Origin: Thermoanaerobaculaceae bacterium
GTDB taxonomy: Bacteria > Acidobacteriota > UBA4820
DNA: 9,594 bases
Assembly: GCA_012798145.1 (NCBI GenBank)
Contig: JAAZNT010000181.1
Location: 1-9,594 of the forward strand
Direction of reading: 5' to 3'
The notes beneath the pieces were generated by a model. The model was given only the letters and a program-made list of their open reading frames with translations. It searched no databases and was not told where the DNA came from. Of this stretch, positions 1 through 6,391 are shown one piece after another (position 1 is the first letter of the stretch; each line of letters starts with the position of its first letter). Position numbers and translations under genes: made by a program.

Positions 1-975
1 CACAGAGCGAAGGAGTATGACAATGTTCATAACGAGGCGATCGCTCTTGTGAAGGAACTTTTAAACATCCCCGATAATTACAAAATATTACTCCTTCAGG
101 GAGGCGGAAACCTTCAGTTTGCTATGCTTCCGATGAATATTCTCTGGGGCGGAAGAAAAGCGGATTACATAGTCACGGGACAATGGGCGAAAAAAGCTTA
201 CAAAGAAGCCGTTATAGTCGCGGGGGAAAACGCAAGGTGCGTCGCTTCAACGGAAAGCGAGCAGTTCAGCCGTTTGCCAAAACCTGAAGAAATAAAGATC
301 AACAATGACGCCGCTTATGTTCATATTTGTTCAAACAATACGATTTACGGGACGCAGTGGAAGAATTTTCCTGACACAAAAGGGATTCCTCTCGCCGCGG
401 ATATGTCGTCTGATTTTATGTGGAGGCCCTTTGATGTCAAGCCCTTTGCTTTCATTTATGCAGGGGCTCAAAAAAATCTTGGTCCATCAGGGCTTGTTGT
501 AGCGATAATCAGGGACGATTTCCTTGAAATGTGCTCAGATAAACTGCCAAGTATGCTTCAATACAAAATACACGCTGAAAAGAACAGTTTATACAATACA
601 CCTCCCTGTTTTTCAATCTATATTTTGAGAAATGTCCTTGCTTACAATAAATCAATAGGCGGGCTTGAAGCGATATACAAAAATAATCTTAAAAAAGGAG
701 AACTGCTCTACGGCTGTATAGACAAATACCCCGATTTTTATAAGGGTTTTGTAAAAGTCAAAGAAGACAGGTCTTATATGAATGTTGATTTCTTCCTGCC
801 GAGCGAAGAACTCACAACAAAGTTCATTGATGAGGCAAAGAAAAACAATATGGTCGGTTTAAAAGGATATAGAACTCTTGGGGGAATAAGGGTTTCTATG
901 TATAACGCCGTTACAGTTGAAAATGTCCAAACGCTTGTTTCATTTATGGAGGATTTCGTAAAAAGAAGCGGCTGA
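1..975 (+). CDS. serC: Phosphoserine aminotransferase SerC (5' partial)
   Basis: SerC is a cytoplasmic PLP-dependent class V aminotransferase. It converts 3-phosphohydroxypyruvate and glutamate to O-phosphoserine and 2-oxoglutarate in serine synthesis, and also acts in pyridoxal phosphate synthesis. The frame is open from base 1; the first codons read HRAKEYDNVHNEAI, which matches the substrate-binding His-Arg region near residue 41 of the family. About 40 N-terminal residues therefore lie outside the window, and the GTG at 49 is an internal codon. Visible marks are the QGGGNLQFAMLPMN segment, the TGQWAKKA cofactor-stacking Trp region, the LAADMSSDF aspartate, and AGAQKNLGPSG with the PLP Schiff-base lysine at 472-474. 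YNTPPCFSIY is the segment that reaches the neighbouring subunit's cofactor. 324 residues are visible, so the full protein would be about 365, normal for the family. The gene ends at TGA and is followed by a hairpin terminator; it converges on pepA and is not in its operon. Confidence 0.96.
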   Translation, partial: HRAKEYDNVHNEAIALVKELLNIPDNYKILLLQGGGNLQFAMLPMNILWGGRKADYIVTGQWAKKAYKEAVIVAGENARCVASTESEQFSRLPKPEEIKINNDAAYVHICSNNTIYGTQWKNFPDTKGIPLAADMSSDFMWRPFDVKPFAFIYAGAQKNLGPSGLVVAIIRDDFLEMCSDKLPSMLQYKIHAEKNSLYNTPPCFSIYILRNVLAYNKSIGGLEAIYKNNLKKGELLYGCIDKYPDFYKGFVKVKEDRSYMNVDFFLPSEELTTKFIDEAKKNNMVGLKGYRTLGGIRVSMYNAVTVENVQTLVSFMEDFVKRSG

Positions 976-992
976 TTTTTAAACCGCTTTAA

Positions 993-1026
993 AAAAAAGG
1001 GGACTGCGGAAGCAGTCACCTTTTTT
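993..1026. terminator. Bidirectional intrinsic terminator between serC and pepA
   Basis: The arms 993-1002 and 1017-1026 pair as A6-G-G, then a G/A mismatch (1001/1018), then GACTGC with GCAGTC, closed by a GGAA (GNRA-type) tetraloop at 1008-1011. The + strand transcript ends in a T-run (1021-1026). The minus-strand transcript ends in the complement of the A-run at 991-998. The hairpin lies 17 bases after the serC stop and 18 bases after the pepA stop, so it can end both convergent transcripts. Confidence 0.88.
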
Positions 1027-1044
1027 GTTTGATGAAGGAAAAAT

Positions 1045-2520
1045 TTACGAATTTTCAAGGGCGTATTTGGCGAGAAGTCTTACGCCAAATCCAGCCCCTT
1101 CCGCTCTGTGGTTTTCATTTAAGTCGTCGTCTCTGTATGCAGGTCCTGCAATGTCAATGTGAGCCCACTTAATTTTGTTTTCAACAAAAAATTTGAGAAA
1201 CAATCCTGCAGTTATAGCCCCTCCCCATCTTACTCTTGAAATGTTGCACACATCTGCAATAGGTGATTTGATGAACCTTATGTAATTGCTTTCAAGGGGC
1301 AACTGCCAAAGTGCGTCGCCAGATTTTTGTGAAATCTTCAAAAGGTAATCGACAAAATCATTGTCATTGCCCATAATTCCTGCGATGTCAGTGCCGAGGG
1401 CAATCATACAAGCGCCTGTAAGCGTCGCAAGGTCAATAACTTCGTCAACATTCTGCTTTTGAATATAAGTTAGAGCGTCTGCAAGGGTGAGTCTTCCTTC
1501 GGCGTCTGTGTTTTGAACTTCTATCGTTTTTCCGCTCATGCTTTTGATTATAGCGCCGGGACGCATTGCGCTTCCTGACGGCATATTTTCGCAGGCTGCA
1601 ATGACCATTTCAATATTGACCTTCGGTTTGAGTTCACCCAACGCTTTCATTGCTCCCAGAACCGCCGCTGCTCCCGACATATCGCTCTTCATCGCTCCCA
1701 TACCTTCCGCAGGTTTTAAAGAAATTCCTCCGCTGTCAAAAGTCAGCCCTTTGCCGACAAATCCTATTGTCTTTTTAGCGCCCTTTGCTTTGTAGGATAG
1801 GTGAATAAATCTTGGCTTGTTTTGGGAACCTTTCGCAACAGCGAGAAAAGCGCCCATCCCCATTTTTTCGCACTCTTTTTCGTCCATAATTTTGGCTTTG
1901 AATCCATAAGCTTTTGAAAGGCTCAAAGCCTCTTCCGCAAGGTATTGAGGCGTGATTTCATTTGAAGGAGAAGTTATAAGGTCTCTTGCGAAAAGAACCG
2001 CTTCTGAAAGAATTTCCCCGATTTTCAGCCCTTTTTCAAAATCTTTGTCTTCCTTTTTCACGCAGATGAAAAATTCTTCAATTCCTTTTGAAATTTTTTC
2101 CTTGTCTGTGATGAATCTCTGATATTTTGTGTTGGTAAGAATCAATCCCTCTGTAATTGCTGAAATTATTTCGATCTTTTTGTCTTTTGCTTCTTCCGGG
2201 TGTAGCCAAAATTCTGCAGAAAGAATATTTCTTTCCTGAAGTTTTCTTACTGCGAGAGCGGCGCTGTTTCTTGCTTGCTGGGAGCCGTAATCTTTTTTCT
2301 TTCCAAGCCCCACAAACAGCACTTGCTTTTTTGGCTCAAACAATTTTTCAGAATAGAAAAAAGATTCTCCAAGATTCCCTTTAAATTTTGCTCTTTCCGC
2401 TTCTTTCTTAAAATTTGGAAAATTCTCCTTTTTTGAAAAATCGGAATCTTCAAAAATTCCAAATACAACCGCTTCTGTTTTAAGATTTTTGCTCTTTTTT
2501 TCTTCAAGAAAAATTTCCAT
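1045..2520 (-). CDS. pepA: Leucyl aminopeptidase (M17 family)
   Basis: This is a cytoplasmic two-metal aminopeptidase of the M17 family, usually a hexamer, which removes N-terminal residues from peptides in protein turnover. It has 491 residues, near the family norm of about 500. The N-terminal half (about 1-160) is the variable regulatory domain; the C-terminal half is the catalytic domain. Metal and catalytic residues are all present: K257 and D262 in GFVGKGLTFDSGG, K269 in SLKP, D280 in KSDMSGAA, and D339, E341 and R343 in the signature NTDAEGRL (337-344). The end, with DIAGPA and GFGVRLL, is also typical. The start is ATG, with AAAGGA six bases upstream. It lies 13 bases after dxs on the same strand and probably shares its transcript. 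Some family members (E. coli PepA) also bind DNA; nothing here tests that. Confidence 0.97.
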   Translation of the reverse strand: MEIFLEEKKSKNLKTEAVVFGIFEDSDFSKKENFPNFKKEAERAKFKGNLGESFFYSEKLFEPKKQVLFVGLGKKKDYGSQQARNSAALAVRKLQERNILSAEFWLHPEEAKDKKIEIISAITEGLILTNTKYQRFITDKEKISKGIEEFFICVKKEDKDFEKGLKIGEILSEAVLFARDLITSPSNEITPQYLAEEALSLSKAYGFKAKIMDEKECEKMGMGAFLAVAKGSQNKPRFIHLSYKAKGAKKTIGFVGKGLTFDSGGISLKPAEGMGAMKSDMSGAAAVLGAMKALGELKPKVNIEMVIAACENMPSGSAMRPGAIIKSMSGKTIEVQNTDAEGRLTLADALTYIQKQNVDEVIDLATLTGACMIALGTDIAGIMGNDNDFVDYLLKISQKSGDALWQLPLESNYIRFIKSPIADVCNISRVRWGGAITAGLFLKFFVENKIKWAHIDIAGPAYRDDDLNENHRAEGAGFGVRLLAKYALENS

Positions 2521-2533
2521 TGTCCTTCCTTTC

Positions 2534-4441
2534 TTATTTTATTTTTATAATTTTATAATTGTCTTCTTTTGAGAAGACCAAAATTCTTTCCGCTATTTTC
2601 TTGGGGTTCAAGCCGATTTCCTCAAGCAAAATATCCCTTTTTCCGTGAGTTACAAATTTGTCAGGGATTCCTATTGCCAACCTTTTGACTTTAATTCCCA
2701 AACTTTGAAGCGACAAATCAAGATAAGCCCCAAAACCTCCTATTAGGGAATTTTCCTCAATCGTTACAACTGTTGAAAAACGGGAAAATTTATTCTTTAG
2801 ATATTCTTCATCCAGCGGCTTTATAAACCTTGCATTGACAACTTCAGGGAATACTCCGTTGTTTTCAAGAATTTTGGCGCTCTCCAAAGCGGTTTTTACC
2901 AATGGACCAACGGCAAGGATGGCAACTTCTTTTCCCTCTGACATAACTTCCCAACTGCCCAATTTAAGTTCAGTTGGCTCTTTGTTTTCGTCATAAGGCT
3001 CAGCCACCGATTTTGGATATCTAATTGCAAATGGACCCTTATCATATTTATATGCTGTGAACATCAAATCCTTCAATTCGTTTCCATCTTTTGGCGAAGA
3101 GACAACCATATTCGGAATGTGCAAAAGATATGAGAGGTCAAAACTTCCTTGATGAGTTGAACCATCTTCCCCGACAATCCCAGCCCTGTCAATGCAGAAA
3201 ACCACAGGCAGATTTTGAAGAGCAACATCGTGGATGATCTGGTCGTAAGCCCTTTGAAGAAAAGTTGAATAGATGGCTACGAAGGGTTTCATATTTTTTA
3301 CAGCAAGCCCCGCCGCAAAAATCACAGAATGTTCTTCGGCAATACCGACATCAAAAGACCTATCTGGGAATTTATCAAAAAATGGCGTAATTCCTGTCCC
3401 CGATGGCATAGCGGCAGTAATTCCTACAACCCTTTTATCCATCTGTCCAAGGCGCGCAAGTTCTTTACCGAAAACATCTTGAAATAGAAAAAGTTTTGGT
3501 CCTGTTTCAACCAGCCCTTCGTCGGGACAAAAAGGTTTTACTCCGTGATACCCTTCCGGCTCCGCTTCTGCCGGCGCGTAACCTTTTCCTTTAATTGTCG
3601 TAATGTGAAGCAAAACCGGATGGTCGCAATCTTTCAAGTTTTTAAGCGTTTTTATTAGTTCTTTCAAATTGTGTCCGTCAAGGGGACCTATGTAATCAAA
3701 ACCGAGCGCTTCAAATAAGGCGCCTGAAGTCAAGATTCCTCTTGCCCCTTCTTCAATTCTTCTTGCAAGGAAACTCATCTGTTTCCCTATTTTTGGAAAC
3801 CTTTCAAGCCCTTCTCTCACTCTTCTTCTGAATCTGTTGTAAAGCGTTGTTTGAGCGAAATTGTTGAGATATTTGTTTATTGCGCCGACATTTTCAGATA
3901 TTGACATCTTGTTGTCGTTTAGAATTGCTATGAACTTTGGAACTCCGCTTGAGCCGATGTTATTTATTGCTTCATAGCAAAGTCCACCTGTAAGAGCGCC
4001 GTCTCCAAAAACTGCGACGACTCTATGGTCTTCATTTTGTTTGTCTCTGCCAACTGCAATTCCGTATGCTGCTGATAGCGCTGTGGAAGCGTGCCCCGCC
4101 CCATAAGAGTCATACTCGCTCTCGCTTCTTTTCAGAAAGCCGGAAATTCCTCCATACTGTCTTAATGTGCCAAAGCGCTCTCTTCTTCCCGTAATAATTT
4201 TATGCGTATATGCTTGGTGCCCCACATCCCATACAATTTTGTCTTTAGGCGTATCCAAGACATAATGGAGAGCGACGCTAAGTTCAACAACGCCAAGACT
4301 TGAAGCAAGATGCCCTCCAGTTTTTGAAACGCTGTCAATGAGGAAATTTCTTATTTCTTCGCATAGAACAATTAGTTCATCTTCAGACAATTTTTTTAAA
4401 TCATCAGGAGAATCTATTTTGTTTAGAAAATTATAATTCAA
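2534..4441 (-). CDS. dxs: 1-deoxy-D-xylulose-5-phosphate synthase
   Basis: Dxs is a thiamine diphosphate enzyme that condenses pyruvate with glyceraldehyde 3-phosphate to DXP, the first step of the MEP isoprenoid pathway and a precursor for thiamine and pyridoxal. I chose the TTG at 4441-4439 because TGGAGG lies four bases upstream; this gives 635 residues and places key residues within one of E. coli numbering. An upstream in-frame TTG at 4483 would add 14 residues, but it has no ribosome binding site and lies ahead of the likely promoter -10. From the chosen start: H44 in GGHLASSLG, the ThDP motif beginning GDGALTGG (146-153) and closing at ILNDN (173-177), the catalytic Glu369 in IAEEHSV, R419 in IDRAG, and H430 in DGSTHQG. 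The transketolase-like pyrimidine-binding and C-terminal domains follow in the normal order. The protein looks complete and active. It lies downstream of tamA and immediately upstream of pepA. Confidence 0.97.
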   Translation of the reverse strand: MNYNFLNKIDSPDDLKKLSEDELIVLCEEIRNFLIDSVSKTGGHLASSLGVVELSVALHYVLDTPKDKIVWDVGHQAYTHKIITGRRERFGTLRQYGGISGFLKRSESEYDSYGAGHASTALSAAYGIAVGRDKQNEDHRVVAVFGDGALTGGLCYEAINNIGSSGVPKFIAILNDNKMSISENVGAINKYLNNFAQTTLYNRFRRRVREGLERFPKIGKQMSFLARRIEEGARGILTSGALFEALGFDYIGPLDGHNLKELIKTLKNLKDCDHPVLLHITTIKGKGYAPAEAEPEGYHGVKPFCPDEGLVETGPKLFLFQDVFGKELARLGQMDKRVVGITAAMPSGTGITPFFDKFPDRSFDVGIAEEHSVIFAAGLAVKNMKPFVAIYSTFLQRAYDQIIHDVALQNLPVVFCIDRAGIVGEDGSTHQGSFDLSYLLHIPNMVVSSPKDGNELKDLMFTAYKYDKGPFAIRYPKSVAEPYDENKEPTELKLGSWEVMSEGKEVAILAVGPLVKTALESAKILENNGVFPEVVNARFIKPLDEEYLKNKFSRFSTVVTIEENSLIGGFGAYLDLSLQSLGIKVKRLAIGIPDKFVTHGKRDILLEEIGLNPKKIAERILVFSKEDNYKIIKIK

Positions 4442-4445
4442 TGTG

Positions 4446-4451
4446 CCTCCA
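4446..4451 (-). promoter_or_regulatory. Ribosome binding site that decides the dxs start
   Basis: On the minus strand TGGAGG precedes TTG (4441-4439) by four bases. It is the only good Shine-Dalgarno match near the 5' end of the dxs frame. No ATG or GTG occurs in frame between it and the conserved start of Dxs homology (NKIDSPDDLKKL), so it favours the TTG start. Confidence 0.72.
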
Positions 4452-4461
4452 TCAAAGTATA

Positions 4462-4491
4462 AGAATAAATCTAAATGAAGCAATATGTCAA
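4462..4491 (-). promoter_or_regulatory. Candidate sigma70-type promoter for dxs-pepA
   Basis: On the minus strand a perfect TTGACA (4491-4486) is followed after 18 bases by TATTCT (4467-4462), a four-of-six match to the -10 consensus. Transcription would begin near 4455, giving a leader of only about 15 bases that still includes the TGGAGG site. It sits in the gap between tamA and dxs, where a promoter is expected. In AT-rich DNA, chance matches are common, so this is a prediction only. Confidence 0.45.
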
Positions 4492-4606
4492 TGAGGAAAA
4501 GGTTAGGGGTAGAGAAGATTGGCAGAAAAATCGGATTGCCAGAAAGGAGAACTAAGCCAAACTTCTTTTGAAAGGCAGGAAGACGCTTCAGCGCTTGAAA
4601 TTTTTT

Positions 4607-6391
4607 CTAAAACGAATAACCTATGAAAAGGGCTATTTGAAAAACACTTGATGAATATTGCGCCTTGTTGAGCCTGAATGCCACATCCATTCCAACGGGA
4701 CCCACGGGGGTTAAGTATCTTACTCCAAACCCTATGTCGCTCTTTAGCGGCTCACCTGTTTCTAATGGATTGCTTTTTCTTGTTGCTTTTCCGCTTTCCA
4801 AAAAAACGACGCCCTTAAAATCGTCCCTGAAGGGAAATCTGTACTCAAGAGAAGATTCAATCAAACCTTTTCCTCCTTCAAGCGAAAGGTTGTCCGAAAG
4901 AGGCGATATTGATGAAAATCTGTAACCCCTCAATCTCATTTGTCCACCAGTGAAGAACCTGTAAGGATAGGGAATTTCTGTTATTTCGGCAGTTGAAATT
5001 AAAGAAGCCGCTTTGAGTTTGAAAGCCAATAAAGAGCCGTTTTTCAAAGAAAGGTATTTTCTTAAATCAACAAGAACCTTACCAAAAGTCACATCATTGC
5101 TTGTTTTGTCTCCTTCTACGCCCGCTTGCGCAAAATATCCTTTTGAAGGGTCAATGATGTTGTCTGTTTTGTTTAATTGAAGGTTCAAGCGGAGGAAAAG
5201 CGTGTGTGGGGTGAGAGCGCTGTCTTTTATTGGGGGAGAAGGATATGTAAATTTTATCCTATTTATCATTTCATAGTTTATGTCAAGAGAAGCGCTTAAT
5301 TTAGAAAATTTCCTCTCAATTCCCGCTGTTAGCAAAGTTGTCTCAAATTCTGTTTGAACCCAATATAAAGTCTGCTTTCTTGCCCTGAAGTAGCCCGAGT
5401 AATCTGATACTGCATAAGGTCTTATCAAATGAAATTCGTATGAATACTCAAGAGAGCTTTTCTTTAAATTGAAGCCCGCTGTAATGCACTTGTCAAACAA
5501 GCGCAATGTTTCAAATCCTGCTTGAACTCTGAATTTTTCATCCGCTCCGTAGCCAAATGAGAATTTGACTTTCCTATGTCTTCCCTCTTTGAGAATTATT
5601 TTAATGGGAACGGATTTGTTTTCATCTGGTTTTTTGACTTTAATTGTAACTACATCAAAGAGACTTGTTGAGTAAAGCGCTTCTTTTGTTTCTTCAATTT
5701 GAGAGACCTTATAAATTTCCCCTTCTTTGTATTTGAGCAATTTTCTCAAGATGTTCTCTTCTGTGTGGTTAATTCCTTCAAAAGTTGTCTTTCCAAAAGT
5801 AGCTTTATCTCCCTTGTCTATTGAATATGAAACATTAACAATTTTCTCTTTTACATTTACTTCCGCTTTCTCTGAAACCTTTACAAATGGGTAACCTTGG
5901 TCGCCGAAAGCTTTTTCGAGAATGGATTTTGCATTCTCATAATCTTCTATTCGGAATCGTTTTCCCTCTTTGATTGAAATTGAGGATTGGGCGTCAAGGA
6001 TAATTTTTTTAGATTCATGATCTTCTTCGGAAATCAAAAACTTAAGAGAAGTTACATTATATTCTTTACCCTCTTCTACTGTAATTTCAAAAAAATCTTC
6101 CTTCTGGTTTTTTTCAACAAGGACATCAAAAAAACCTTCTCTTTTATAAAATCCCGCAAGATTTTCAGAAAACTCCACACACTCTTCTTCGGTCATTTTA
6201 AGTTTTTCTCTTTTCAGTTGGGTTTTTCTGAATTCAACTCCGCAGGATTTTAAAAGATTTGTCAAAGAGAATGTTTTATTTCCTGAAACTACAACCAATT
6301 TTTTAGAAGGTTTTTTTTGCTCTTCTTTAGCCCAAAGAGCGGAGGATACAGCAAGTAGAATAAAAAAAACAGTTAGTATTTTCTTTCCCAT
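4607..6391 (-). CDS. tamA: Omp85-family outer-membrane protein, TamA-like
   Basis: This is an outer-membrane beta-barrel of the Omp85 (BamA/TamA) family, which helps insert proteins into the outer membrane. Residues 1-21 form a signal peptide: KK, then a hydrophobic stretch ending ALWA. Residues about 31-270 look like three POTRA domains; the second (about 109-193) and third (about 197-269, with FEGINHTEENILRKLL and ALYSTSLFDVV) are clear, the first is weaker. The barrel runs from about 273 to 594, contains FFTGGQMRLRGYRF (479-492) with the family's loop-6 RG(F/Y) motif, and ends in Phe, the usual barrel signal. The length of 594 and three POTRAs fit TamA (about 577 in E. coli) better than BamA (about 800, five POTRAs), and TamB is adjacent. 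The start is ATG, with GGAG ten bases upstream inside tamB; the two genes overlap by 19 bases, so translation may be coupled. If the genome has no other Omp85 protein, this could also act as BamA. Confidence 0.88.
   Translation of the reverse strand: MGKKILTVFFILLAVSSALWAKEEQKKPSKKLVVVSGNKTFSLTNLLKSCGVEFRKTQLKREKLKMTEEECVEFSENLAGFYKREGFFDVLVEKNQKEDFFEITVEEGKEYNVTSLKFLISEEDHESKKIILDAQSSISIKEGKRFRIEDYENAKSILEKAFGDQGYPFVKVSEKAEVNVKEKIVNVSYSIDKGDKATFGKTTFEGINHTEENILRKLLKYKEGEIYKVSQIEETKEALYSTSLFDVVTIKVKKPDENKSVPIKIILKEGRHRKVKFSFGYGADEKFRVQAGFETLRLFDKCITAGFNLKKSSLEYSYEFHLIRPYAVSDYSGYFRARKQTLYWVQTEFETTLLTAGIERKFSKLSASLDINYEMINRIKFTYPSPPIKDSALTPHTLFLRLNLQLNKTDNIIDPSKGYFAQAGVEGDKTSNDVTFGKVLVDLRKYLSLKNGSLLAFKLKAASLISTAEITEIPYPYRFFTGGQMRLRGYRFSSISPLSDNLSLEGGKGLIESSLEYRFPFRDDFKGVVFLESGKATRKSNPLETGEPLKSDIGFGVRYLTPVGPVGMDVAFRLNKAQYSSSVFQIALFIGYSF

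Larger units (their letters stand above)
4442..4606. other. Intergenic region between tamA and dxs
   Basis: These 165 bases hold the candidate dxs promoter and ribosome binding site at the dxs end. The rest shows no convincing gene. A small hairpin (AAGCGC, TGAA loop, GCG-T-CTT with one bulge, about 4582-4597) lies just after the tamA stop. It lacks a T-run in the tamA direction, so it is not a clear terminator for tamA, and read-through from tamA into dxs remains possible. Confidence 0.6.

Noticed and set aside
49..51. GTG as the start codon of serC
   Set aside because: The upstream in-frame codons 1-48 encode the conserved HRAKEYDNVHNEAI region, so GTG at 49 is internal and the true start is outside the window.
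774..1058. A minus-strand frame covering the end of serC and the terminator
   Set aside because: It runs through the terminator hairpin and is antisense to conserved serC codons, so it is a shadow frame.
4505..4545. TGGCA/TGCCA inverted repeat with a 12-base loop in the same gap
   Set aside because: Five base pairs with a long loop are expected by chance; there is no match to a known operator or riboswitch.
4485..4571. A 28-codon + strand reading frame in the tamA-dxs gap, rich in basic residues
   Set aside because: There is no good ribosome binding site, it lies antisense across the candidate dxs promoter, and nothing beyond its open length supports it.
4582..4606. Hairpin followed by a T-run when read on the + strand, a possible terminator
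   Set aside because: The stem is six pairs with a bulge, and the T-run lies on the antisense side. In the tamA direction no T-run follows, so it does not serve as a clear tamA terminator.
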